This document shows, one piece after another, positions 25,898-33,899 of a stretch of DNA of 64,000 bases (its first letter is position 1; each line of letters starts with the position of its first letter). A model generated the notes under the pieces. That model made no database searches, was not told the origin of the DNA, and was given only the letters and a program-made list of their open reading frames with translations. Source of the DNA: an uncultured Desulfobacterales bacterium (GTDB lineage: Bacteria; Desulfobacterota; Desulfobulbia; Desulfobulbales; Desulfocapsaceae); NCBI GenBank assembly GCA_937915545.1, contig CALGIJ010000031.1:55058-119057 (forward strand), written 5' to 3'. A program made the position numbers and the translations under genes.

Positions 25898-26659
25898 ATG
25901 ACCACCGACACCACAGAAGTGACGAGGCAACGCCCGCACCTCGCCGCCCCCCTCGCCCTCTACGCCAAGTGGCAGGACTTCCACCGTCAGCTCATCCCGC
26001 TGCTGCGCCATGGCGCGGCGGCCAGCGCCGTCGCCGGAAAAGCCTACCCGCCGCAGTTGGCCGGCCCGGTGATCGAGCTCTTCGCCACCACCTTCGGACT
26101 GGCCGAGGCAGCACTGGCCCCCCTCGCCAAAGCGCTGCTGGACGGCGAGATCGATTTCCTGCAGCTTCCCTTGCACTGCGAGGCGCCGCAGGACCGCGGC
26201 GAAGAGGAAGCGTTTGACAAGGTGCTCTTTTTCCTCGGCCGCAGCCATCTCCTCGAGTTGCGCCACAGCGCCCCCGGCGACGGCCAGGAGTGGCGCGACG
26301 GTCGCTGCCCCCTGTGCTCGGCCCGGGCCGCCCTGTCGACCATCGTCGAAGGACCAAGGCGGCTGCTGCACTGCTCCTGGTGCGCCACCTCCGGCCCTTT
26401 CCGCTATCTCGGCTGCCCCAGCTGCGGCAACACCGACAGCGACAAACTCGGCACCATCTTCTGCGACGAGGAGCCGGGGTACCGTGTCTCGACCTGCGAA
26501 AACTGCCACAGCTATGTCAAGGTGGCGGAGGAGGGCGCCGTCGCCAAGATCGGCCTCGACCTCGCCGACATGATCAGCCTGCCCCTCGACATCATCGCCC
26601 AGGGCAAGGGCTATCGCCGTCTTTCCCCCAATCCCATCGGCCTGGTGAAGATCAGCTAG
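25898..26659 (+). CDS. fdhE: Formate dehydrogenase accessory protein FdhE
   Basis: A 253-residue cytoplasmic protein needed for assembly or sulfuration-related maturation of formate dehydrogenases. It has four Cys-x2-Cys knuckles: CPLC (residues about 140), CSWC, CPSC and CENC, forming rubredoxin-like iron sites as in E. coli FdhE. GAGGAG sits eight bases before the ATG. Its place a few kilobases after fdnG, in a separate transcript with the Sec-DsbA and peroxidase genes, is unusual but consistent with a shared formate-dehydrogenase function. A hairpin without T tract (26686-26710) follows the stop. Confidence 0.93.
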   Translation: MTTDTTEVTRQRPHLAAPLALYAKWQDFHRQLIPLLRHGAAASAVAGKAYPPQLAGPVIELFATTFGLAEAALAPLAKALLDGEIDFLQLPLHCEAPQDRGEEEAFDKVLFFLGRSHLLELRHSAPGDGQEWRDGRCPLCSARAALSTIVEGPRRLLHCSWCATSGPFRYLGCPSCGNTDSDKLGTIFCDEEPGYRVSTCENCHSYVKVAEEGAVAKIGLDLADMISLPLDIIAQGKGYRRLSPNPIGLVKIS

Positions 26660-26867
26660 ACAAAGAGGCACTGTCAGCCCCGAGCCATCCCGGCCAGCAG
26701 GGCCGGATGCCGGGGAGCCTTGCCTGCACCCAGTCATCCGCCCATCCCTGGCAGTGGGCGGAGGTTGGCGCGGCCATTATTCACTGGCCATGGTGAGGCT
26801 GCAGAGGGTATAAGAAGGTTCCGTTTGCTCAGCCGACAGCCCTTTCCCCTCACTCCCTCGACAACCG

Positions 26868-27809
26868 ATGATTACCCGCATTCTTCCTCCGCCCCTGGCC
26901 CTGCTGCTCCTCATCACCCTCTTCCCCCATGCCGCATCGGGGGAGACGGCCAACGCCACCTCCGCCGAAGAGCACATGAGCCTCACCGAGGCGGCGATCC
27001 TCGGCGTCGTCGAGGGCGTCACCGAATACCTGCCGGTGAGCTCCACCGGCCACCTCCTCCTCGCCCAGCGCGCCATGGGCATCGGCACCGCCTCCTCCCA
27101 GGACAAGGAGGCCGCCGACGCCTACGCCATCTGCATCCAGGGCGGGGCGATCATCGCCGTGCTCGGCCTCTACTTCCAGCGCGTGCAACAGATGCTTTCT
27201 GGCCTGCTCGGCCGCAACCCCCTGGGGCTGCGCCTGTTCATCGGGGTGGCGGCCGGTTTTCTGCCGGCGGCGGTCATCGGCCTCTTGCTCAATTCGACCA
27301 TCAAGAGCTACCTTTTCGGTCCATGGCCAGTGGTGGCCGCGTGGCTGGCCGGGGGAGTGGCGATCCTCGCGGTAAGCTTTTCAGGCAAGGGACGCCGGGC
27401 AACAGGCGGGGTGAGCCTCGAGCAGCTCACCTGGAAGATGGCCCTCTTCATCGGCTTCGCCCAGTGCATCGCCATGTGGCCGGGGGTGAGCCGCAGCCTG
27501 GTAACCATCGTCGGCGGTGTCCTCGTCGGCCTCAGCCTGCCGGCGGCGGTGGAGTTCAGCTTTCTCCTCGGCGTGGTCACCCTGGGGGCCGCCACCTGCT
27601 ACGACGCTCTCAAGCATGGCGAGACCATGCTGCGCACCTTCTCCCCCGAGGCCCTCGGGGTCGGCATCCTCTTCGCCTTCGTCTCGGCGGTGCTGTCGAT
27701 CAAGTGGATGGTGTCCTACCTCAACCGCCATGGCCTAGCCATCTTCGGCTATTACCGGGTGGCGATCGGCCTGTTCACCGCTTCGCTCCTGGTCCTCGGC
27801 GTGCTGTAG
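26868..27809 (+). CDS. uppP: Undecaprenyl-diphosphatase (BacA/UppP)
   Basis: A 313-residue integral membrane phosphatase that recycles undecaprenyl diphosphate for peptidoglycan and other envelope polymers. The family motifs are intact: EGVTEYLPVSSTGHLLL (the (E/Q)xxxE and PxSSTxH active-site region) and the second repeat CIAMWPGVSRSLVTIVGG. About eight hydrophobic helices are visible. It differs from the usual form in its 35-residue N-terminal extension, which reads as a signal peptide plus linker before MSLTEAAILG. That methionine (26976) could be the real start, but the ATG at 26868 has CTCGACAACCG nearby and a continuous frame. It is monocistronic. Confidence 0.93.
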   Translation: MITRILPPPLALLLLITLFPHAASGETANATSAEEHMSLTEAAILGVVEGVTEYLPVSSTGHLLLAQRAMGIGTASSQDKEAADAYAICIQGGAIIAVLGLYFQRVQQMLSGLLGRNPLGLRLFIGVAAGFLPAAVIGLLLNSTIKSYLFGPWPVVAAWLAGGVAILAVSFSGKGRRATGGVSLEQLTWKMALFIGFAQCIAMWPGVSRSLVTIVGGVLVGLSLPAAVEFSFLLGVVTLGAATCYDALKHGETMLRTFSPEALGVGILFAFVSAVLSIKWMVSYLNRHGLAIFGYYRVAIGLFTASLLVLGVL

Positions 27810-28023
27810 GAGGTCTCGGGCAGCGCCAGCAACCCGACATCGACCCGACATCGGCCGAAAATCAGCACCTTGCCACCCCACCTGGCCAGATGTCCTCTCG
27901 CCAGCATGAAGCATCCGCCTTACAATGTCGACATGAGTGAAGGCAGGGAAGGGGCACGCAGCCTCTCCCCAGACAGTGAAGAGCAGACGAGATGTCCGCG
28001 GCATGCGGAAAAAGGAGACGACG

Positions 28024-28500
28024 ATGAAAACCCGCACCCTGATAGCGGTGGCCGTGGCGGCACTGCTGACCACCCTCGCCCCCCTGACCATGCCGGACCC
28101 CGCCCAGGCCGAGGAAAGGGAATACCGACACGAGCGCTATCGCGGCTACTACCCCTATTACTACACACCCTACTATGGCCCGCGCCACAACCCGGTGGTG
28201 CGCCGCGACCGTTACAGCTCGGGCGAATATGCCCCGGACGGCAGCTACCACAGCGAACGCGTCATCGAAGACCGTCATCGCAGCTATTACTCGCCCGGCC
28301 GCAACCAGGCTATCACCCGGCCACGCACCACCGTCAAAACCTGGAGCGAGGGCCCTGGGCAGGAGACGATCCGGGAAAAAACCACCTGGATCGGCGTCGA
28401 CGGCCGCCCGCACAGCACTACCGTCACCCGCGACACCACCGTCGATGCCTGGGGCAACAGCCACACCGACACCCGCGTCAACCTGCGCAAGGCCAAGTAG
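28024..28500 (+). CDS. Exported tyrosine-rich protein, function unknown
   Basis: A 158-residue secreted protein. The start ATG at 28024 has AAAGGAGACGACG upstream and begins a clean signal peptide (MKTRTLIAVAVAALLTTLAP, cleavage near AQA-EE). The mature part opens with a Tyr/Arg-rich low-complexity stretch (RHERYRGYYPYYYTPYYG), then basic Arg/His/Ser-rich sequence and a beta-like end (TTVTRDTTVDAWGNSHTDT). It has no cysteines. Such proteins can be surface, metal-binding or cross-linking proteins, but I cannot identify this one. It is convergent with the tesA gene across a perfect hairpin at 28518-28543. The longer frame to 27937 is unlikely. Confidence 0.75.
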   Translation: MKTRTLIAVAVAALLTTLAPLTMPDPAQAEEREYRHERYRGYYPYYYTPYYGPRHNPVVRRDRYSSGEYAPDGSYHSERVIEDRHRSYYSPGRNQAITRPRTTVKTWSEGPGQETIREKTTWIGVDGRPHSTTVTRDTTVDAWGNSHTDTRVNLRKAK

Positions 28501-28517
28501 CAAGCCTGCCCTCTCCC

Positions 28518-28543
28518 CTGGCGCCGCTCACCGGCGGCGCCAG
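28518..28543. terminator. Perfect hairpin between convergent genes
   Basis: CTGGCGCCG and CGGCGCCAG pair over nine bases around an eight-base loop, midway between two convergent stops. There is no T tract on either side, so it would be an atypical or bidirectional terminator. Confidence 0.35.
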
Positions 28544-28563
28544 CCTCTGCCCCCGTGCAGCTC

Positions 28564-29241
28564 TCAGCCGCCTCCCGCCTGGGCCTGATGCTTCTCGATG
28601 GCCTGCACCACGTAGGGGAGAAGATTGTCGACAATCTTCTCATAGCCGGCGGCATTGGGGTGAATGCCATCCTCGAGGTTGAACCTGCCTGCCATGGCCA
28701 CCCCCTCGAGGAAAAAGGGCATGAACACCACGCCGCTCTCTTTGGCCAGCCGCGGGTAGATGCCGTCGAAGCGGGCGACGTATTCCGGGCCGAGATTGCG
28801 CACCATCCTCATTCCAGCCAGCACCACGGTGATCCCCCGCTCATGCAGCGTGCCGAGGATGCGGCGGATATTGTCCTCGGCCACCTGCGGGTCGATGCCG
28901 CGCAGTCCGTCGTTGGCCCCGGTCTCGAGGATGACGATGTCGGGGTTCATGGTCAGCACCCAGTCGAGGCGGGCAAGAGCGCCGCTGCTCGTCTCGGCGC
29001 TGACCCCGGCATTGATGACGCGAATGGCATAGCCGGCGGCCTGCAGCTTTTTTTCCAGCTGCGAGGGATAGCTCTGCTCGAACGAGACGCCATGGCCGGC
29101 GGTCAGGCTGTCGCCCATGGCGACGATGACCATGCCGCCGGCCCCTTCCTCCACCTCCGCCCGCTGCGGGGCGGGCTCTTCGCCGCGGCAGCCCGAGAAA
29201 AGCAGCGCCGCCGCCAGCACAAGACAGGTTAAAAGGTTCAT
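28564..29241 (-). CDS. tesA: TesA-like SGNH esterase (arylesterase), lipoprotein
   Basis: A 225-residue SGNH hydrolase with broad ester specificity (thioesterase I / protease I / arylesterase type). It has a lipoprotein signal: MNLLTCLVLAAALLFSGC, so Cys18 would be lipidated and the enzyme anchored in the periplasm, while the E. coli TesA is soluble. The four blocks are IVAMGDSLTAG (Ser nucleophile), VINAGVS (Gly), LETGANDGLRG (Asn) and DGIHPNAAGY (Asp, His). It lies beside a YbbA/YbbP-like ABC transporter, as tesA does in E. coli. Here, however, all three genes are on the same strand, with 8 bases between ybbP-like and tesA. A shared function in lipid or lysophospholipid removal is inferred from that conserved neighbourhood. 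Confidence 0.88.
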   Translation of the reverse strand: MNLLTCLVLAAALLFSGCRGEEPAPQRAEVEEGAGGMVIVAMGDSLTAGHGVSFEQSYPSQLEKKLQAAGYAIRVINAGVSAETSSGALARLDWVLTMNPDIVILETGANDGLRGIDPQVAEDNIRRILGTLHERGITVVLAGMRMVRNLGPEYVARFDGIYPRLAKESGVVFMPFFLEGVAMAGRFNLEDGIHPNAAGYEKIVDNLLPYVVQAIEKHQAQAGGG

Positions 29242-29249
29242 TTACCCCC

Positions 29250-31745
29250 TCAGGATGAGTGTTCTCGGAGATAGGCCCCGGGCTTCTTGACGATCACCGA
29301 CACTGAGGCGAGCAAGCCAAGGGCCACGACGACCGTGGTTATCGCCCCGACCGCGACCAGCGAGGCCAGCGGGTAGGGCCGGAAAGAGATATCGAGCACC
29401 AGGTGGCACAGGGCCCAGCTGCCGAGTTCGGCGACAAGCAGGGCGGCGCCGCCGCTGAGCAGGGCGAGGACCAGGTTCTCGAGGCCGAAGACCTTGAGCA
29501 CGAAGGCGGTGTCGCCGCCGAGGATCTTATAATGCACCGCCTCTTCGAGTCGCGCCAGGCGGGTGGCGAGAATGGAGCCGACGAGGATCAGCCCACCAGC
29601 GAGAATCGACAGCGAGGCGAAAAAGGCCACCAGCAGGGAGAGTTTGGCCATCAGCTTCCCCAACTCGACGGCCGACTCGCCGACGTTGATCGGGCTGACG
29701 TTGGGAAAGCGGCTGACGACGCGGTTCTCGAGCAGCGAAGCCTCGCCCTGCGGCACCTTAAGGGCGGCGAAAAAGGTCTGTGGCGCCGCCTTCAGGGTCT
29801 CCTCGGGAAAGACGAAGTAGAAAAAGGGGTAGAGCAGAGAGCGGGTGCGGCTGCGGATCGAAGTCGCCTCTGCCTTGAGGCTCACCCCCTGGATGGAAAA
29901 ATGGAGGGTGTCGCCGATCTCCATGTCGCCGATCTCCACCACCGAGTCGAGCAGGGACACCGGCGGCAGACCGCCGGGGGCGCGGTTGCCGCCGAAGAGC
30001 CCCTTGCCCGCCACCAGCTTTTCGTCAGCGAGGAGACTGTCGCGATAGGTGAGGTTGAACTCCCGCGAGAGGCTGTCGCCCCGGCGCTCCACCTCGCGGC
30101 GCCGGTCTATCTCACGATCGTTGATGGCCAGCAGCCGGGCGCGCACCACCGGAAAGAGCTCGGCATCACTGCCGACGAGATCGATGAAGTCAGCGCGTTG
30201 ATCCTTCTGGATATCGAGGAAGAAGAGGTTGGGCGCATCCGCCGGATAAGACTCGATATAGGCGGCGCGCAGGTTCTTCTCCACCAGGTAGATCGAAAAA
30301 AGCACCGCCAGGGCCGAGGCCAGGGTGACCACCACCGTGCGACTGGCGTTACCCGGCCGCGACAGGCTGCGCACCGCCTGGCGCAGGGCCAGCGACGAGA
30401 TGTCGAGGCGCGCCAGCCCCGCCAGAACGAGATGGGCGAGGCCCCCCATCACCGCTACGAGGAGGAGCACCGCCGCCATGAACCACAGCCCGGTTATCAG
30501 GTCGTCAAGCTGCAGCACCACCACCGCCGAGAGCAGCAGCAAGCCGAGGAGCAGCGCCAGGCGGGGCATGGCACGGCGCAGACCGCCGGCGGTTTCCTTG
30601 CGGAAGATCGCCGCCGGCTTGATCCTGGCGATCCCCGCCAAAGGAAGAAAGGTGAAGAAGAGCACCGCCGTCAGGCCAAGGCCAAGGCCCTGGAAGAGAT
30701 CGGCGAGAGATGCCTCCAGGGTCAGCTTCTCCGGCAGCAGCCCGGCGAGGAGTTGAAAGACCGCCCCTTTGAGCATCAGACCGCCACCGATGCCGAGAAT
30801 CACGCCGCACAAACCGAGAAGCAGTACCAGGCCGAGGTAGTGGCCGAGGATGTGGCGGTTGCCGGCGCCGAGGGCACGGAGGATGGCGATGGTCTTGACC
30901 TGGCGGCGCAGCAGGGCGGCCAGGGAGCTCTGCATGCCGATGCCGGCGAGGAGCAGGGTGAAGACGGCAATCAGCGACAGGAAGAAGAGCAGGTTGTCGA
31001 AGAAGCGCTTGATGCGCGAGCCGGAGGTGGCGGCGGTAGCGACCCGCTCGCCCTCCCCGGCCCTGGCCTGGAGGCGGGCCGCCACCGTCTCGGCCGCGCC
31101 GGGGTCGGCGAGCCGCAGCAGCCAGCGATAGCTGGTGCGGCTGCCCTTGCCGACCAAGCCGGTAATGGCAAGGTCGCCCTCGCTCATGAAGACCCGCGGC
31201 CCGAAGGTAAAGAACTCCACCGGGCGCTGCGACTCGCGCACCACCACGTCGACGATCTGCAGGCGCCCTTCGCCGAGCAGCAGATGGTCGCCGACGGCAA
31301 GGCCAAGCCGATCCAGCAGCGCCTGGCCGACGACCACCGCGCCGGGGCGCAGCACCTCGGCAAAGGGCCGCCCGGAACGCAGCTCGACCGTGCCATAGAG
31401 CGGGTATCCCCCGCTCACCGCCTTGATATTGCTGAACAGCACCGCCTCGCCACCCTCGCGGCGGGCCACCGAGTGAAACTCCCAGGCGGTGGTGGCGGTG
31501 GCCATCCCCTCGCCGACGACGCGGGCCAGCTCATCGCGCAGGGCTGGGGTGAACTCGCCGCCGCTCCTGACGATGACATCGCCGCCCTGGAGGGCGGCGG
31601 CATCCTCGGCGATGACGCCGCGCACATCGCGGCGCAGGCTGTTGACCGCCACCAGGCTGACCATGGAGAGGGCGACGCAGAGGGTGAAGATCACCGCCTG
31701 CCCACGGTTATGGATAATGTCGCGGAAGAGATGGTGGAGTTTCAT
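29250..31745 (-). CDS. FtsX-family ABC permease (YbbP-like)
   Basis: An 831-residue permease with ten likely transmembrane helices in the YbbP arrangement: one N-terminal helix (GQAVIFTLCVALSMVSLVA), a large periplasmic domain (about 40-255), a first FtsX helix cluster (about 260-400), further core helices, a second periplasmic domain and a C-terminal FtsX cluster. The N-terminal domain has FtsX-like periplasmic MacB-PCD features. It works with the ATPase encoded next (overlapping by four bases). YbbAP-type complexes are thought to extract hydrophobic compounds or lipids from the membrane to the neighbouring TesA. Substrate here is unproven. Confidence 0.87.
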   Translation of the reverse strand: MKLHHLFRDIIHNRGQAVIFTLCVALSMVSLVAVNSLRRDVRGVIAEDAAALQGGDVIVRSGGEFTPALRDELARVVGEGMATATTAWEFHSVARREGGEAVLFSNIKAVSGGYPLYGTVELRSGRPFAEVLRPGAVVVGQALLDRLGLAVGDHLLLGEGRLQIVDVVVRESQRPVEFFTFGPRVFMSEGDLAITGLVGKGSRTSYRWLLRLADPGAAETVAARLQARAGEGERVATAATSGSRIKRFFDNLLFFLSLIAVFTLLLAGIGMQSSLAALLRRQVKTIAILRALGAGNRHILGHYLGLVLLLGLCGVILGIGGGLMLKGAVFQLLAGLLPEKLTLEASLADLFQGLGLGLTAVLFFTFLPLAGIARIKPAAIFRKETAGGLRRAMPRLALLLGLLLLSAVVVLQLDDLITGLWFMAAVLLLVAVMGGLAHLVLAGLARLDISSLALRQAVRSLSRPGNASRTVVVTLASALAVLFSIYLVEKNLRAAYIESYPADAPNLFFLDIQKDQRADFIDLVGSDAELFPVVRARLLAINDREIDRRREVERRGDSLSREFNLTYRDSLLADEKLVAGKGLFGGNRAPGGLPPVSLLDSVVEIGDMEIGDTLHFSIQGVSLKAEATSIRSRTRSLLYPFFYFVFPEETLKAAPQTFFAALKVPQGEASLLENRVVSRFPNVSPINVGESAVELGKLMAKLSLLVAFFASLSILAGGLILVGSILATRLARLEEAVHYKILGGDTAFVLKVFGLENLVLALLSGGAALLVAELGSWALCHLVLDISFRPYPLASLVAVGAITTVVVALGLLASVSVIVKKPGAYLREHSS

Positions 31746-32431
31746 AGCGAGCGGTCGGCGGAGGTGACCACCGCCCCGTCATGGAGGCGGACGAGACGGT
31801 CAGCGCGGGCAGCCAGGGCCGGGCTGTGGGTGGCCATGACCAAGGTGGTGCCCTGGTTGCGGTGCAGGTCGAGGAGCAGTTCGACGATGCCTTCGCTGTT
31901 GCGCGAGTCGAGGTTGCCGGTGGGCTCATCGGCGAAGAGCAAGGCCGGCCGGTTGATCACCGCCCGACAGATCGCCACCCGCTGCTGCTCACCTCCGGAG
32001 AGCTGCTCGGGGAAGTTGCCGGCGCGCGCCGACAGGCCGACGCGCTCTAGCAGCGTCATCGCCTTGGCACGGGCCTCGGGGTCCTTGCCGAGTTCGGCCG
32101 GGAACATGACGTTCTCCAGGGCATTGAGCGAGGGGATGAGGTGGAAGGCCTGGAAGACGAAGCCGGTCTGGCGGTTGCGCAAGGGTGCCAGCTGGTCCTC
32201 GGAGAGGCCGGTGATGTCCCGCCCGCCGAGGATCACCCGGCCGCTGCTCGGCAGGTCGAGGCCGGAGAGAATGCTGAGCAGGGTGGTTTTGCCGCTGCCG
32301 CTGCTGCCGGCGATGACCAGGAATTCGCCCTGGTCCACCGCAAGGGAGACCTCGTACAGCACCTGAATCTTCCTGTCGCCGCGCACATAGCTCTTGCAGA
32401 GCCGTTCACCAACAAGTATCGGGGATGCCAT
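31742..32431 (-). CDS. ABC transporter ATP-binding protein (YbbA/LolD-like)
   Basis: A 229-residue nucleotide-binding subunit of the MacB/LolD type. Walker A is AGSSGSGKTTLLS, the Q-loop is RQTGFVFQAFHLIPSLNALEN, the signature LSGGEQQR, Walker B LLFADEPTGNLD and the H-loop MATHSPAL. All catalytic residues are intact. It drives the FtsX-like permease encoded downstream, whose start overlaps its stop by four bases. The ATG at 32431 follows GGAGGTCCC. Genes of this pair occur next to tesA in many bacteria. LolD function is unlikely because LolC/E-type lipoprotein-release features are not present in the permease. Confidence 0.92.
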   Translation of the reverse strand: MASPILVGERLCKSYVRGDRKIQVLYEVSLAVDQGEFLVIAGSSGSGKTTLLSILSGLDLPSSGRVILGGRDITGLSEDQLAPLRNRQTGFVFQAFHLIPSLNALENVMFPAELGKDPEARAKAMTLLERVGLSARAGNFPEQLSGGEQQRVAICRAVINRPALLFADEPTGNLDSRNSEGIVELLLDLHRNQGTTLVMATHSPALAARADRLVRLHDGAVVTSADRSL

Positions 32432-32469
32432 GGGGACCTCCTTCTCCCGGCGTTTGCCACGTCTTCTAC

Positions 32470-32493
32470 GTTACCGTTCTGCGCTACGGTAAC
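32470..32493. promoter_or_regulatory. Perfect 7-bp inverted repeat between divergent genes
   Basis: GTTACCG and CGGTAAC are separated by ten bases in the 258 bp between the ybbA-like gene (minus) and the BMP gene (plus). Its position suits a regulator operator or the 5' hairpin of the minus-strand transcript. No nearby regulator gene. Confidence 0.3.
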
Positions 32494-32689
32494 CACTGCC
32501 ATCTCCTTTTTCGAGCCGTGACGGTGCATTTTTCGCCCTCTGCGGCCTTCTCCAGGCGCCAATTTTTTGAGTGTTTCTCCCCTGGAATTTGGTTATGATC
32601 GGCGCTGGCGATGAGCCGCGGCCCCTCCCGCCGACAGCTGCCGGCCGTGTTTTTCGTTTGCACAACAACCCCTTGCAAGGAGCTTGGTC

Positions 32690-33865
32690 ATGAAACAGTT
32701 CATCACCCGCGTTCGGGCCCTGGCCCTCTCCTGCCTGCTCCTCGGCGCAGGCTCCGGCGCCGCCGCGGCCGCCGATTACCCCTTCGGACTGCTCATGGTC
32801 GGCCCGGCCAACGACCATGGCTGGAGCCAGGCCCACTTCGAGGCCGGACAGGTTATGGAGAAGACCCTGCCGGGGGCGAAGATGCTCTACATCGACAAGG
32901 TCAACCCCGCTGACCGGCAGGGTATCACAGTGCCCATGCTCGTCGATGACCTGGTCTCCAAGGGCGCCAAGCTGATCATCGCCAACTCCGACGACATGAA
33001 AGACGGGGTGCGCGAGGCCGCCCAGCTGCACCCCGAGGTCAAATTCATTCACGTCTCTGGCGACGACGCCCTGACCGGCAAGGCCGGCGCCAACCTCAGC
33101 AACCTCATGGGCCGCATGGAGTACGGCAAGATGATGGCCGGCTTCGTCGCCGCCATGACCTCACAGACCGGCAAGATCGCCTACCTCGGCCCGCTGGTCA
33201 ATGCCGAGACGCGCCGCCTCGCCGCCTCGGCCTACCTCGGCGCCCACTACGCCTGGACCAAGGTGCTCAAGAAGCCCGAGGCAGAGCTGAAGTTCAAGGT
33301 CAGCTGGATCGGCTTCTGGTTCAATATCCCCGGGGTCACCTCCGACCCGACCCTGGTCACCGGCAGCTTCTTTGACAGCGGCCATGACGTGGTCATCTCC
33401 GGCATCGATACCACCGAGGCCCTGGTGGTTGCCGGACAGCGCCGCAAGGAGGGCAAGGCGGTCTGGGCCATTCCCTACGACTATCGCGACGCCTGCTCGG
33501 CGGCGCCCGACGCCTGCCTCGGCGTACCCTACTTCAACTGGATCCCCGGCTACACCAGGATGATCGGCGAGGCCATGCAGGGCAAGTGGCAGCAGCAGTT
33601 CCTCTGGCTCGGCCCCAACTGGGCGGCGATCAACGACCTGCAGAGCACCTCGGTCGGCTTCATGCCCGGCAAGGCCATAAGCGCCGAGACCGAGAAGGCC
33701 CTGGGCGAGTTCCAGAAGGCGCTCGCCGGCGGCCTCAACCTCTTCACCGGGCCGCTCTACTTCCAGGACGGCACCCCCTTCCTCTCCGCCGGTATCGTCG
33801 CCACCGACGAGCAGGTGTGGGACCTCACCCAGCTGCTCAAGGGCATGGAGGGAGCCTCCCAGTGA
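32690..33865 (+). CDS. BMP-family ABC transporter substrate-binding protein
   Basis: A 391-residue periplasmic binding protein of the Med/BMP type, which usually capture nucleosides or purines. It has a signal peptide of about 30 residues (ALALSCLLLGAGSGAAAAA). The BMP features are PFGLLMVGPANDHGWSQAHFEAG at the N-terminus, KLIIANSDDMKDGVREAAQLHPEVKF, and AYLGPLVNAETRR. The lipoprotein cysteine common in the family is absent, so the protein is probably soluble in the periplasm. I took the ATG at 32690 (AAGGAGCTTGGTC upstream) over a TTG at 32684. It heads an operon with the ATPase and two permeases (33900-37391). Confidence 0.9.
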   Translation: MKQFITRVRALALSCLLLGAGSGAAAAADYPFGLLMVGPANDHGWSQAHFEAGQVMEKTLPGAKMLYIDKVNPADRQGITVPMLVDDLVSKGAKLIIANSDDMKDGVREAAQLHPEVKFIHVSGDDALTGKAGANLSNLMGRMEYGKMMAGFVAAMTSQTGKIAYLGPLVNAETRRLAASAYLGAHYAWTKVLKKPEAELKFKVSWIGFWFNIPGVTSDPTLVTGSFFDSGHDVVISGIDTTEALVVAGQRRKEGKAVWAIPYDYRDACSAAPDACLGVPYFNWIPGYTRMIGEAMQGKWQQQFLWLGPNWAAINDLQSTSVGFMPGKAISAETEKALGEFQKALAGGLNLFTGPLYFQDGTPFLSAGIVATDEQVWDLTQLLKGMEGASQ

Positions 33866-33899
33866 GGGGGGAGGGAGGACGACCATTCCTCTTGCCGCC

